From: Pyropia haitanensis
Lineage: Eukaryota; Rhodophyta; Bangiophyceae; Bangiales; Bangiaceae
NCBI GenBank assembly: GCA_008729055.1
Contig: SDUX01000004.1
Location: forward strand, 2,854,172 to 2,918,171
Length of the DNA: 64,000 nt
Reading direction: 5' to 3'
Part shown: positions 21,141-32,735 of the stretch, in pieces
Numbering within the stretch: position 1 is the stretch's first letter
Layout of the letters: each line of letters starts with the position of its first letter
Translations under genes and position numbers: made by a program
Notes under the pieces: generated by a model
Database searches by the model: none
Told to the model about the DNA's origin: nothing
What the model saw: only the letters and a program-made list of their open reading frames with translations

Positions 21141-23852
21141 ATGAACGGCGGGGGTCCCCCCCCCCCGTGCGGCCTGCCGCATCGGCCGGCCGCCGGCGTG
21201 GCGGCCTCGCGCCGCTCCCCCTTACCAACCTCCGGCAAGCCGGCCGTCCCGATGGGGGCGCCGCCGGTGGTGGCGCCGGTGGCGCTGGTGGCGGCAGCGT
21301 CGGCGGTGGTGTGGGGGGAGGAGCGGGGGGCGGCGGTGGGGGTGGCGGCGGCGTCGGCGTCGGCGGCGGCGGCGGCGGCGGCGGCGGTGGTGGTGGCGTC
21401 GGCGGTGGCGGCGGTGGTGGTGGCGGCGGCGTCATTGGCGGTGGCGGGATGGGCGGCAGCGGCAGCGGCGGCAGCGGCGTCGGGCCGCTGGGCGGCCCGA
21501 CGCCTGCTAGCCCGGGGCTGTGGACGTCCACCCCGACGGTGCTGATGCCGTCGCCGGGGACGCTCGAGTCGGTCGCCGCCGCGGCGGCGGTGGTGGTCAC
21601 GGGGGGGGGCGCCGACGGTGGGGGGGGTGGGGGTGGGGGCGGGGGGGTTGCTAAGTCTGGCCCCGCTGGTGTTGGCCCGACCGCCGACCGCGGCGGTGGC
21701 GGCGGTGGCGTGGGGGGGGGGGGGGTGGCGGCCTGCGGTCGCTGCCGCCGCTCGCGGCGGGCGGGTATAGCCCGCCGCGCAAGCGGTTGCGGGAGGGCAG
21801 CCACGTGGACGTGGCGCCGCTGCGGGGGTGGCCCCACGCTGGCGGGGGGGGGGCACTGGGGGCGGCGCCACGGGCGCCGTCGGTGGGGGAGCTGGCGGCG
21901 GCGGCGGCGGTGGGGGCGGTGGGGGCGGCGGCATCGGTGTGCCTCCCGTGTGGACGCCCGTGTGGTCGCCCGGCGCGGCCATGGCGCCGCTGGGCGGTGG
22001 CGGCGGTGGCGGCGGCGGCGGCGGCGGCGGGAGCCCCAGCCCGAGCCCGCGGCTGGTGCTGCCCGCCCTCAGCGGCGGCAGCGGCGCGTCGGGGGCGGAG
22101 GGGCGGCCCAAGCTGCCGCCGCCCGCGCACCTGTTTGCCGTGGGGGGCGCCGGGGGCGGGGGGGGGCGCCCTCGCGCGCCGCTGCCGCCGCCGGGCGCGC
22201 GGCCGTTTGGGCTGGGGGGGGGGCGGGGGGGGGGGGGGGGGGGCTCGACCCGCTCGGCGGCGTGTCCCCAACGTCGCCGCCCGTGGCGCTGCTCGACGCG
22301 TGGGGTGGGGGGGTGGCCGCCGGGGGGGTGGAGGGGGTGGGGGGGGGTCGTGGCCACCGCCGCCGGCTCTGCCGACGCTGCCGCCGCCGCCGCCGTCACC
22401 GCCGCTGCCGCCGCCGCGGCGGCGCCGACGGTGGGCCACCCCCGCCGCCGCCCGCGGCGGACGGGTGGCTACAGCCCGCCACCGACGGGCCTGGGCGCGC
22501 CGCCGCTGGGCGACGGCGCCGCCGCGGGCGCGCTCGGCGGCGGCGGGGCGGCGGGCGGCGGCTACGGCCCGCGCGGCGCGTACGCGCCAGTGTCGGGCGC
22601 GCCAGCTGGTGCGTATGGGGGGGACAGGGGCGGCAGCCGCTGCCGCCCGTGCCGCTGGGGCGGCTGCCGCCTGTGGGGGGGGGCGCGGGGGGCGCCGGGG
22701 GGGTCCCGGTGTCTGGAGGGGGCCCCGCCGGGGGGGTTCCCGTGGGGCCTGGCAGCCACCCGGGCGGCCTGCTGGGCGGCCGCATGGGCCTGCCGGTGGG
22801 CTCGTATGGCGCGCCGCGGCTGGCGGCGCATGCCGGCGGCGGCGGCGGTGGCGGCGGCGGTGGTGGCGGTGGCGGCGGCGGCGGGGGGGTCTCCGCGGGG
22901 CTGGGCCTGCCGTCGGGGCGGCTGCCGCACGTGGCGGGGATGGGGGCCGTCGGGGGGCGGCCGCCGCTGGCCGCGCCGCACCCCACCGCCGCCGCTGCCG
23001 CGGCCGGCGGTGGGGCGGTGGGCGCGGCTGACAGCCTGCCGTCGCTGCCGTCGTGCTCGACGCTGTCGCCGCCAACGCCACCAGCAGCGGGGGATGGGCT
23101 GCGCGAAGGGCGGGGGGGGGGCGCGGAGGGGGGGGTGGAGGGGGCGGGGGGGGGGCGCGGAGTGGGGCCTCGGTCCTTACGAACGAATGGGGTGCAGGGT
23201 GGTGGCGGTGGTGGTGGAGGGGGTGGGGGTGGCGGGGGTGGGGGTGGGGGTAAGGGTGGCATCGGTGGTGGGGGGCACCCGCTCGGGGCGGGCAGGCCCG
23301 CCACCATCGCGGCGGCGGGCGTGCCCATTGTTGGCGCCGCCGCGACCGCGGCGGCGACCGCGGCGGTCGCGGCGGCCACGTCGGCGGCGGCGGGCGGGCG
23401 CCCCACCCCCCCCCTGCCCGTCGCGCCGCCGGGCGCGGCGGGCGTCGGGGGTGGCGCAGCGGCCAGAGGCGGCGCTCCCCCCCCCCCCCGCCCCCCGGCA
23501 CCGCCGCCGCCGCCGCTGCCGCTGCCGCTGCCGCCGCCGCCGCCGCCGCCGCCGCCGGGGTGGCGGCCGCCGCCCCCCCCCCCCCCCCGGCGGGCGCCCA
23601 CCCTCGCGCCCGCCCCCCCGGCGGCGTCCCCTCCGCGGCGGTCCCCCCCGCCCTCGACGAGGCCGCCGCGCGGGCGCGGCGCAACCGGGAGGCGGCGAAG
23701 AAGAGCCGCGACGCGGCCAAGGCGCGCGTCGGCGCGCTCACCGCCGCGGCTGCGGCGGCCGAGGCGGCCGCCGCCGCCGCCACCGCCCGTGCCGTCGCCG
23801 CCGAGGCCGAGGCGGCGCGTCTGCAGCGGGCGCTCGCGTCGTGCACGTGCGG

Positions 23853-23896
<44 letters not shown>

Positions 23897-24112
23897 GGGG
23901 GGGAGGGGTGGGGGGGGCACGGCCGCGGGGGTGGGGAAGGGGGGGGGGGGGGGAAGGCGGGAGGGGGGGGAGGGGGGGGTTCTTGTACTGCCGCCGCGGC
24001 GGGTGGGGCGACCGCAGCGGGAGGGGGGGGTGGGGGAGGGGGGGGGCGGAAGGACCGCGGCGGCGGCGGCCGGGCGGTGCGCGCCAAGGGCGGGGTCGTC
24101 CGCAAGGGGTGA
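21141..24112 (+). CDS. bZIP transcription factor with long Gly/Ala/Pro-rich N-terminal region (frame broken many times)
   Basis: The diagnostic part is at about 23670-23840. RRNREAAKKSRDAAKARVGAL is a bZIP basic region with the invariant N-x7-R spacing and a leucine ten residues after the Arg. The zipper then reads L-A-A-A-L at the heptad positions, so it is unusually alanine-rich. Upstream, three frames alternate at G or C runs. Protein-like pieces include SPGLWTSTPTVLMPSPGTLE (about 21510), SPSPSPRLVLPALSGGSG (22035), LDPLGGVSPTSPPVALLDAW (22245) and SLPSLPSCSTLSPPTPP (23030). Frame changes fall near 21690-21850, 22215-22245, 22320-22350, 22615-22690, 23105-23160 and 23570-23590. The C terminus probably reads KDRGGGGRAVRAKGGVVRKG with the stop at 24112. 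The start at ATG 21141 is a guess. The role is DNA binding in the nucleus; targets are unknown. Confidence 0.55.
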
Positions 24113-25288
24113 CCGCGCCCTGTGTGGCGTGACGCCGGCGCGGCGGCGGTGGCGGTGGCGGCGGCGGCGGCGGCGGCGGCTGGGCGGCGTCGCGGTGGTT
24201 CGCCGAGGGAGGGGTTGCCGCACACGGGCCGTGGCTGGCGCCTGCTATTTCTTTGTGTCTGTGGCCGTGGCCACGGGCGGTGGGCTCCCCGCCCTCGTTT
24301 CTCTTGCCAGAGGAGTGCCGGATGGGGGGGGGGGGGGTGCGGCGGCAGTGCCCCCCCCCCTTGTGCGTCACTGGTGCGGCGCGATGGCGCGGCCGCTGGG
24401 GTGGTGCCGCGGCCAAGATGTCGGCGGCCGCGGCGGCGGCGGCGGTGGTGTCACGGGTGTGGCGGTCCGCCACCGCGCGGTCGTCGCCGCCACCCTACCT
24501 GTATCCCCAGCGCGCTCCGCGGAAGTCTATCGGCGCAAAAGGGGGGAGGGAGAGGGGGGAACTGTGGCCTGCCAGCCGCGCGACGGGGCGACCCCCTTCA
24601 CCCCACTCCGCCGCGACAGGCACTGTGGGTGGGGGAGAGGCGTGAGCGGCGGCAGGGGGGGGCGGCCGCCGCCGCTGGAGTGGCCCCTCGTGTGGCCGCG
24701 GTGCCGCTGGCTGGGCTGGCGTGGCCGACCTGGCAGCGGCCGACGGGCGGGCGGCGGCGGCGGCGGCGGCGGCGGCGCGGTGGGGGTGGCTGGTGCGGTG
24801 GCAGCCGCGACGGCCGCGACGGCTGTGACGGTGGGCGCTGCGCGCTGTGGCGGTGGCGGTGGCAGCTATGTGTCGCGGTGCAGCAGCCTGGCGGTGGTAT
24901 GGGGGAGAGCGGGACGGGGAGGAAGGTGACGCGCGTGGGCTGGGCCCGCGCCTGGCCGGCTGCTGCCTGTGGGGGCCTGGCGTGCGTCAGCGGCAGGGGG
25001 GCGGTCTGGCCTGGAGAAATAACAGCACGAAGAGACAGAAACACAAGCCGCTGCCGCTGCCGCCACGGCCGCGCGCGGGGGGGACGGGCTGGCGTCGGGT
25101 TTAGGGAAGGGGCAGCTGCGCACGAAGGGGGGGAGCGCACATGGTCGCCAGGAGTGCATGCAATCAGCGGGAAAAGAGAAACAGGAAAAAGAAACAACAG
25201 GGGCGGGGTGAAGCCAAACGCATCGAGGGTGCAGGGGGGGGGGGAAGTGGACCCAGCGCGGCGGCAGCGGGATGCGGGGTGGCGCGGC
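24113..25288. other. Convergent intergenic region between bZIP and NudC genes
   Basis: The stretch is GC-rich with G runs and GGC repeats. Positions 25010-25060 and 25160-25215 are purine-rich and AT-richer, as expected for 3' untranslated DNA of the two convergent genes. No gene is recognised. Confidence 0.4.
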
Positions 25289-25816
25289 TCACGCGCCCGG
25301 CGGCGCCCCCCCCCCTCCGTCCAGCTGGAGCCCCATCTGGGCGGCCGCCGCCGCGGCGGCCTGCTGGTCCGTCGTCGGCAGCCCGGCCGCGCGGCGGCGC
25401 TGGTCGACCATCATCTTCTCGACGAGCGCCCGCGTCTCGCCGTCGAGGTCGCTGAGCTTGGAGTTTTCCGGCGCGACGCGGCCGAGGTCCACCTCGGGCT
25501 CCCCAACGACCGCGCGGGGCCACCAGGACGCGCCGTCCACCTTTTCCAGGTACACCTCAAGGGTGCCGGCGTCCGCGTCCACCTGCCACATCCCGTCGTC
25601 GGCCTTGACGGGCGCGTGGAGGGCGTCGTCCAGCAGCGTCGTGCCGCCGCCGTCGCCGCCGGTGGTCGTCGCAACCGTGAGGGTGGTAGCGGTAAAGGTG
25701 ACCCGCACGTCCCGCCCGCGGGTGCCGGGGGGGAGGGGGATGGACAGGGTGATGTCGGACAGCGTCTGCGTCCAGGTGTAGCGGGACGTCTTGGAGCCGT
25801 TGCCAGCAGAGGGGGC
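25289..25816 (-). CDS. NUDC: NudC-like protein, CS/p23-fold domain (main exon; 5' end unresolved)
   Basis: The exon reads from the minus strand. YTWTQTLSDITLSIPLPPGT opens a CS domain, followed by DDGMWQVDADAGTLEVYLEK and WWPRAVVGEPEVDLGRVAPE. The family signature comes next: NSKLSDLDGETRALVEKMM, then DQRRRAAGLPTTDQ. These C-terminal motifs are those of NudC co-chaperones, which work with Hsp90 and in nuclear migration and protein folding. The frame is closed by TAA at 25820-25822, immediately followed by CAG, so 25816 is the likely first exon base after an acceptor (CCTACCTAACAG). A good first exon is not proven. ATG 26182 followed by MADDDGGGSSKL and a GTACGT donor at 26145 is attractive, but its phase does not match. 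The coiled-coil N terminus of animal NudC is not visible. Confidence 0.85.
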   Translation of the reverse strand, partial: APSAGNGSKTSRYTWTQTLSDITLSIPLPPGTRGRDVRVTFTATTLTVATTTGGDGGGTTLLDDALHAPVKADDGMWQVDADAGTLEVYLEKVDGASWWPRAVVGEPEVDLGRVAPENSKLSDLDGETRALVEKMMVDQRRRAAGLPTTDQQAAAAAAAQMGLQLDGGGGAPPGA

Positions 25817-26145
25817 TGTTAGGTAGGCGGGGGGGGGGGGACGGCAGCGAGGGCGGCCACGAGTCCGCCATCAGGGGCAGAAGCCGGGGGAGCACAAAGA
25901 CGAGGAGGGGAGGGAAGTTTGACGCAGACGACCAGCAGCACAGCCATCAACGCAGCATGGGGGAGGACATGGAGAGGCAACCACGTCAGCGGCACTGCCT
26001 GCACGGGCGTACAGACCGACGCGCACCAGGCACGGGACCCGCCACCGAGGAGAGCAGGCGGGGCGGCCACAGCCCGCAGGTCGGCGGCGGCCACCGCGCT
26101 GCTGCCACCGCGGCAATGGGATGCGGCACGCAGCGGTCAACGTAC

Positions 26146-26182
26146 CCAGCTTGGATGAGCCACCGCCATCGTCATCGGCCAT
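26146..26182 (-). other. Candidate first exon of the NudC gene
   Basis: ATG at 26182 begins MADDDGGGSSKL and is followed by a consensus-like donor GTACGT at 26145. Splicing to the acceptor at 25817 would leave the reading frame one base out. Either a small middle exon or another donor is used, or this is not the first exon. Confidence 0.3.
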
Positions 26183-26399
26183 GGCGGAAGGGAGAGGGGG
26201 AGACGGAGGATGCCGGTGAACGGTGCTGCACACACCCGGGGGAGGGGATGTCACAAAGGAAGGAGGAGCAGATGGTGGCAGCGGGTGGGGGGCAGGGGAT
26301 GAGCGGGGGGGACGGGCTGGGCGGGGTGGTGGCGTGGTCTGCAGCGGACGTCGGGGCGGCGGGCATGTCAGGAGGGGATGCCGGTCGGCCGAAAACGCC

Positions 26400-26585
26400 A
26401 ATTGGTCGTGCACGGTGCCCGTGTCTCACAGTCTTTTCGGCTTGACTTACCAAGCAGGGCGATACCCGGTTGTCATCAGGTTGAGAACGAAACACCGAAA
26501 ACTCAAGTGTCACGCACATGCCGGTTAACCGACATGCACGTGCACATTTGAATTTTCAAAGGTGTATCACGTGCTTCATCCCAAG
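26400..26585. promoter_or_regulatory. AT-richer palindrome-rich island upstream of NudC
   Basis: About 220-400 bases upstream of the candidate NudC start, this stretch is clearly AT-richer than its surroundings. It contains the palindromes CGGTTAACCG (26522-26531) and GCACGTGC (26536-26543). It also has inverted arms TTTGAA/TTCAAA (26547-26560) and a second CACGTG (26568-26573). G-box-like CACGTG sites bind bZIP and bHLH factors in plants; function here is inferred. Confidence 0.35.
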
Positions 26586-27373
26586 TGCGGACGCCGCTGC
26601 GGCCACCGTCGCGACGACGTCGGGCGGTGGCGTCCCCGGCGGGACGCGTGCGAGGCAGCGACGCGGGGGGCAAAGATGAGCAGCTGGGGGCGCGCTTGTC
26701 AGCGCCGTGGCTCGGCACGCGCGGGGCGGCGCCGCTGGCGGCCGCGGCGGCGCCTGCCAGCCAGCGGCCCCCAAGGACGGGTGCCCAAGCCGTGGCGCGT
26801 GTGCCCGCTGTCGGGTAGCGGCGGCCGCTGGGCGGTGAAGAGACCACCCCGCGGTGGTCGGGTGCGTTACTGGGCGGGCCGCCTCGGGTTGGGTACGCCC
26901 GGGTGCAGGTGCCGCACTGGCGGCGGCCGGCACCACACGGCGGGCACGCAGCAGAGGTGTCAACGACACCTTCGTGGGCGCCCCAGCCGTGTGTTTGGAC
27001 ACGGAAACGGAGACCGAAGGAACAGTACGTACAGAGCCAAGAAAAAAAAAAAAAATCATGAAAAACGCCACGCCGCGTGCACCCACACACGCACCTCGAC
27101 ACTCCACCCACGTCCGCCCCTACAGATGGGGAATGGACGGCAGGCGCGGGCGGCCGCTACGTAGCACCACGGTAGCGCCGCCCGCCCCGTCCACCCCCCA
27201 TGCGATCAACAACTGTACACACACCAGAGCCGGTGCGCCGCTCCTAAGGGGTATGTACACCCGCGTCTGCTGCAGGGACGCGCGGAAGAAAGGAACACGA
27301 AAAAACAAAGACGAAAAGCTCCGGCCGGCCCCATCAGGCACGCCGCCCCCGTCCATGTGGCGGCGACGCCGCC
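26586..27373. other. Intergenic region between NudC promoter and helicase 3' end
   Basis: It is GC-rich up to about 26960. A 13-base A run (about 27040-27053) and purine-rich DNA (27285-27320) lie closer to the helicase stop and are probably its 3' untranslated region. No gene is seen. Confidence 0.4.
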
Positions 27374-30300
27374 TCAGCGGCGGCGCCGGCCGCCACCTGA
27401 CCGCCCGCCACCGCCGCCCGGCCGGACGCCGCCCATGTAGCCGCCGCCGCCGTCGCCCATGCCACCAAAGTCGACACGGCCAGCGCCGCCGCGGAACTCA
27501 TTGGTGGGCGGCGGCGTCCAACTGCCCGACCGAGAACCAACGGCGGGCGCCATCGAGTTGTCGGTCGGCGCCCCGACGGTGGGCGGCGGCGTCCACAGCT
27601 CCCGCCGGCCCATGGTGGGCGCCGCGCCGCCGCCGCTGTAACCACCGTCCCCACCGCCACGGGGCGCCTCCCAGCGCTCCACCGGCGCCGCCGCCCGCGG
27701 CGGCGGCGCGTCCGCGTGCGCCGGCGGCCGCGCGTCCCACGTCATCCTACCGCCACCATTGCTGGGCGGCGGTAGCCGCGGCAGCGGCTGCGGCTGCCGC
27801 GTCTCCTCCTCGTCGTCACTCCACCACGACGCGCCGTCCGCGATGGGTCGGCCGTCGCGAGCGCCCTCCCCAGCGGCCGGCCGCGTCCACCGAGCCACCC
27901 CGTTGGCAGTCCCGCCAGTCCCACCAAACGCAGACGGGCCGCCGCCCCACATGCCCATGATGCCACCATTGTCATACGCACCACCCCGGTTGACCGTAGG
28001 CGGAATGTACGGACCGCCCCGGTTCATGTACGCACCGTCGGCGCCGCCCCGGTTTTGGCCTCGCCACGACATCTCCTCGCCACCACCACCACCACCACCG
28101 CCACCACCACCGCCGCCGCCGCCGCCACCGCCACCGCCACCGCCACCACGGCGCTGGCCTCCCTGCCCGCCGGAGCCACGGCCCTGCGACCGGTCCGGCT
28201 CATCCAGGTAGCGCGGTCCAGACGGCAACGCAAAGAGGTTCACATCGTTGCCGCTGCCAAACATCGACCCGCCCCCGCTGTTTAGCATCATCGCGTTCGA
28301 CTGCTGCGCGTACGCCTTGGGCAGCTGGTGGAACGGCCGCGCGTCACACTCTTCCAGCAGCACCGCCACCGCATCCACGACGGCCGCATCCAAGCCCACG
28401 GTCGCGGGCTTGCCGTCCGCGTCCTGGCGCGGCGAGTCTGCAGCCCACAGCGTGCCCAGCTGCTTGTCCATCAGGTTACGCAGCTGCATGATGGCCGACG
28501 CGCTGTCCGGGTCGGCCTCTACATAGCACCACGGCTCCCGCGCGGCATTGTTCAGCGCCCGGCTGCCAATTGCCGACATCTCCGCCGCGATGCCCTCGGT
28601 CTCGTCGTTGGTCTCAACCGTTACCACCCGCTTGGAGCCGCGACGGGCGCGGGCAATCGCGCCCCCAAACAGCGCCAGGCACGACGGCGACACAGGCGTA
28701 ATGCCCACGCACAGCACCTCGGGGTGGGCACCGGGCTTAACCTCCCGCAGCCGCACCTTTTCAGACAGTACAATCCACCGATGCCGCCACGTGGTCACCG
28801 CCACCTTAACGTCCGATACCGAGCCCGGGTGCAGCTGCACTGACCCGTCGCCGCGTGTCAGCAGCTTGACCTTTTGGTTCGAGTAGTCTGCCCGCGCGAT
28901 GGATGGGAAGAGCCCAGCCGTGAGCACGCCCTTCACCAGCGGCCAGCTGTTCGCCCGGTCACTCGCAGGCGCAACGCGAGCGCGGGAACCACCGCCGCCG
29001 CCACCGCCACCCCAGTCACGTCCCGGGCGGCCGCCCATGGAACGCCCCCCGCCCCCAAAGCCGCCGCCCCCGTCAGACAGTAGCCGGGCGTCGCGAAGAA
29101 TGCGCAGGAACTGTTCGCGCATCCCGTCAATCATCATCAGCGTCGGTCCCGACAGGAAGTGCTCGTCGGCAAACCGGCGGCTGCGGCCCGACTCGCGCCA
29201 AGCATTGTACGCACCCAGCACGGCTGCGTGGTCACTGTTCGAGTCGACGGCAGCAGCAAATTCGCGCTTGTTCGCATCCGCCTCCTTCATCTTGTCCATC
29301 GGCAGTACAAACGGCGCACGGTAACCAATAGAGGCGGCGATGGTGAGGATAGGGTCCAGCACCCCAAACTGTGCACCATACAACAGCATCTTGCCCAGCT
29401 TGGGGGACAGCGGCAGCGACGACAGACGCTTGCCCAGTGGTGTCAACGATTGGTCCCGTGGTGACATGGCCCCGAGAGTCGTCAGCAACGCCACCGCGTG
29501 CGCCACAGCTTGTGGAGATGGCGGGTCCGGCGCCTGAGCCAGGAAGGGCGAGAGGGGCCCCACCTGCAGCGCCGCCACCTGCAGACAGAGGTTATCCAGT
29601 GGTGTGCGGCGCATCTCCGGCTCGGGGTACTCGGGAAGCCCTTCATGATGGACCGACGAGAAGAGGTGATAGCACACACCAGGCTGCACGCGACCCGCAC
29701 GGCCACGCCGCTGCCTCGCCGACGCGCGGGAGACCCACTCTGGCAACAGGGAGCCCACATTCGCCGCCGCGTCGTACGACTTGTGCTTGTGGCGGCCCGA
29801 GTCAATCACCACCGTCACGTCGTCAATGGTCACACTCGTCTCGGCCACGTTGGTGGACAGCACAATCTTGCGCACCCCCGGCGGCGGACGGTCAAACACG
29901 AGCCGCTGCGCCTCGTTGGCCAGGGACCCGTGCAGCGGCAGCAGCAGGAAGCGGTTCGAGTTGCCAAACGTGCTACTCTGCTGCAGCAACGCGAGAAGCT
30001 TGCGGATGTCATCCCAGCCGGGCAAGAACACCAGAATGGCACCCGACGACTCAGCCTCCATAATAGCCTCCCGTGACATCTCGGCCAGTTCCGCACCCAC
30101 CGACGGGATGTTATCGCCGCCAAACCCACCAGATGGCATGCCACCGCCGCCGCCTCCCATCTTCCACCTGCCCCCATAACTGCCACCATTGTTGGTGGGA
30201 GGAGGTTGGCCGGTCGCGGCGCCCACACCCGCCAGTGTGGGGTAGTGCTCCCCCCCTGGGGCAAAGGACGACGCCACAATGTCCTCCAGCAGCGACTTGA

Positions 30301-30436
30301 TAAGCGGCAGCGGCACCGCGTCGTCATCTTCGAGCGTCCGTAGCGACGCAATGGTGCGGTCCGAAAAGGCCGACCCGGTCCGCGCCCGTAGTGTCACCGC
30401 CGCGGACTCGACATACGCCCGCTCGTCGCGGCGCCC

Positions 30437-30469
<33 letters not shown>

Positions 30470-31849
30470 GCGAAAGCCGCCACCACCCCCCCCTCGCCTA
30501 GACTCGGGGATGTGCACGTACCGAACCCGCTCCACTGCGTGCTCCAGGTAATACCGCGCGACGGGGAAGACCTTCCCGGGGATGGAAATGATGGGCGTGT
30601 CGTCCCCAAAGTAGGACGCAAATGCCGAGGCATTGAGGGTGGCACTCATCAGCACCACCCGTAGGGAGGAGCGCGCGCCGCTGCGCAGCAACCGCCGCAG
30701 CAGCACGAGCAGGAGGTCCGTCTCGAGGGACCGCTCGTGGATTTCGTCCACGATAATCGCCTTGACGCCGTCCAGCGAGTGGTCGTCCTGCAGCCGCCGC
30801 AGCAGCACGCCTGTTGTGCAAAAGAGCAGCCGCGTCGCCGCGCACGCGCGCGTCTCGAGGCGAATGGCGTAGCCGACAGACTTGCCCACCAGTTCCCCGC
30901 GCTCCGACGCAACCCGCTCCGCCACCGAGATGGCGCTAATCCGCCGCGGCTGCGTGCACACCACCGTCGCGGAGCTCGACGCGCCCCGCCCGCCGCCTCT
31001 CGCTGACGGCGCATCGAGGAGGCCCTTGAGGCCGTCGAGCAGGAACTGGGGCACCTGCGTCGACTTGCCACAGCCCGTCTCGCCCGACACCACCGTCACC
31101 GCGTTGGCGGCAACGGTGCGGATCAGCTCCTCGCGGGAGAGCCAGGCGGGCAGCTTGCGCCGGTTGGCCGCGAGCTTGCCCGTCGCCGCCCCGTCGACAG
31201 CGTTGCCCTCAATCACCCGCAGCGTGTCCTCGGCCGCCTCGCGCACCAGCGGCTGCGCGCCCACCTCCATGTCCATCAGGTCTCCACCACGGCCGAGCGG
31301 CACCCCCCCCGCCGACAGCCCGCCGGCGCCCGCCGCCGCGCCATCCTCCCCCCCCACTCCTCGGCGGGCGCTGTTAAACAGCGGCCGCCGCTGAAAGTTG
31401 ATGGGCGGCCGCGACGACGCGTTGCTGTTGAGCCCCTCCTCGTCCCGCCGCACCGCCGCGTCGATAAACGCGACCGTCTTGTCCGACACAATCAGCCGCT
31501 GCGGGGTCTCGTCCACCAGCCGCGACGCGTGCTTTGACTGCTTCTTCTCCTCAGCCGTTTTTGGCGCCTGGTTGCCCCCGCCGCCGCCGCCGCCGCCGCC
31601 ACCCGACTTGCGGCCTTTCCGGCCACCCCCCGAGCGGCGCCCGCCGCCGCCACCGCCACCGCCACCACCCCCGCCGCCGCCGCCGCCGCCGCCGCCTCCG
31701 CCTCCGCCGCCGCCCCCGCTGCCGGGGGCACCGCCGCCGCCATTGGCGCGGCCGCCCCCGCGGTTGGGCCGCCCGCGACGGGCGTGGAAGAGCCCAATCT
31801 CCCTCCCATTGACGACGGAGCCGTCGTGCCCCGGCCGCCGTGGCGCCAT
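27374..31849 (-). CDS. DExH-box (DEIH) ATP-dependent RNA helicase with Gly-rich/RGG tails
   Basis: An intact 1,491-residue frame from ATG 31849, which opens MAPRRPGHDG. All superfamily-2 motifs are present in order: I GETGCGKST (about residue 254), Ia TQPRRISA, II DEIH (about 367), III SATLN, IV ILVFLPGWDDI, V STNVAETSVTIDD and VI QRRGRAGR (about 710). The winged-helix/HA2 and OB-fold regions follow. DEIH in place of DEAH places it with the DHX9/DHX29/DHX36/DHX57 group, which remodel RNA or RNA-protein complexes; plant DExH3/5 proteins are likely relatives. The N terminus is a Gly-rich tract and the C-terminal 230 residues are Gly/Arg/Pro-rich with RGG-like repeats, suggesting RNA binding. 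Gly insertions also interrupt the core between motifs III and IV. No double-stranded RNA-binding domain was recognised. No intron is needed. Confidence 0.93.
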
Positions 31850-32327
31850 GCCGTCAATCGCGGGCGTGCGCGCCCGTGCAGAACGGGCAGGAGAGGCGTG
31901 GGAGACGGGGGGGGGGAAAGAAACAGAAAGAGTGAGAGGGGAGGGGGTGGGCGGGAGTACAGGGGGGAAAGAAGACACCGCTTGCCTGACGCTTGCCGCT
32001 GTCGCTGTGCCGCTACGGGCCAAAGTGCGGCAAAAAGGCGCGGCCGGGTCGACACGATGCGCGCGCGCGTGGCGCGGGATGGACGACGACGACGGCTGGC
32101 GCGGTTGCACGGCGGTCGCTCCCACCACACACCCGCGGTGCTGGTGCACGTGGTGTCGCGCGGGGACGCCGCCGCTGGCTCGTGCCCCCCCACCAGTCAC
32201 CGCCGGGGCGCGTCCCGCCAGTCAGCCCAGCGTGGCCACGCGCGGTCTGGTCGGGGGAGAGGGGGGGGGAGTGGCCCTGGGGGGGTGGGTGCTGGCAGTG
32301 CTGCGCGCAGAGGGGCGGTGCGCGCCG

Positions 32328-32330
32328 CCG

Positions 32331-32391
<61 letters not shown>

Positions 32392-32395
32392 ACCC
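32328..32395. repeat. CCG trinucleotide microsatellite
   Basis: About twenty consecutive CCG units, flanked on the left by CGCCGTCG and ending before AGGCACCC. Confidence 0.85.
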
Positions 32396-32539
32396 CCGTG
32401 ACACGCCTACAGCCGGCCACAACGTGGACGGTCGACGGCGGCTGGTTCGGCTGGCAGCGGCCACACATGCGCGCTGGCGAGTGGCTGACGGCGCAGCGGG
32501 GCCACACCTGGAGGGCCGACGCGCTGGCGCAAACGGCCC

Positions 32540-32735
32540 AGTGTAGTGTGCAGAAATTTGAATAGCGTCAAGTAGTACCCCTTTTTGAGATCCGCACGGC
32601 GCTTGGTTTGATTCAGAAAAGTTTCTTGGATAAATGACAGAAACAGTTCGGTGTTCACCTTCCACGAATCGAAAGAATGTCCAGGGTTCGCAGGGCGGGC
32701 GGCACGCTCTTTTTGCACATGGACCGCGCTGCACT
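32540..32735. promoter_or_regulatory. AT-richer island between divergent helicase and RING genes
   Basis: The sequence changes here from near-pure GC to balanced composition, with AAATTTGAATAGCG, TTGGTTTGATTCAG and AAAGTTTCTTGGATAAATG. It lies about 700-890 bases upstream of the helicase start and 1.1-1.3 kb upstream of the RING start. A core promoter role is inferred from composition and position only. Confidence 0.3.

Noticed and set aside
19982..22399. An 805-codon minus-strand frame opposite the bZIP gene
   Set aside because: Low-complexity Ala/Pro/Arg with no domain; the plus strand carries the basic region of a bZIP and fits better.
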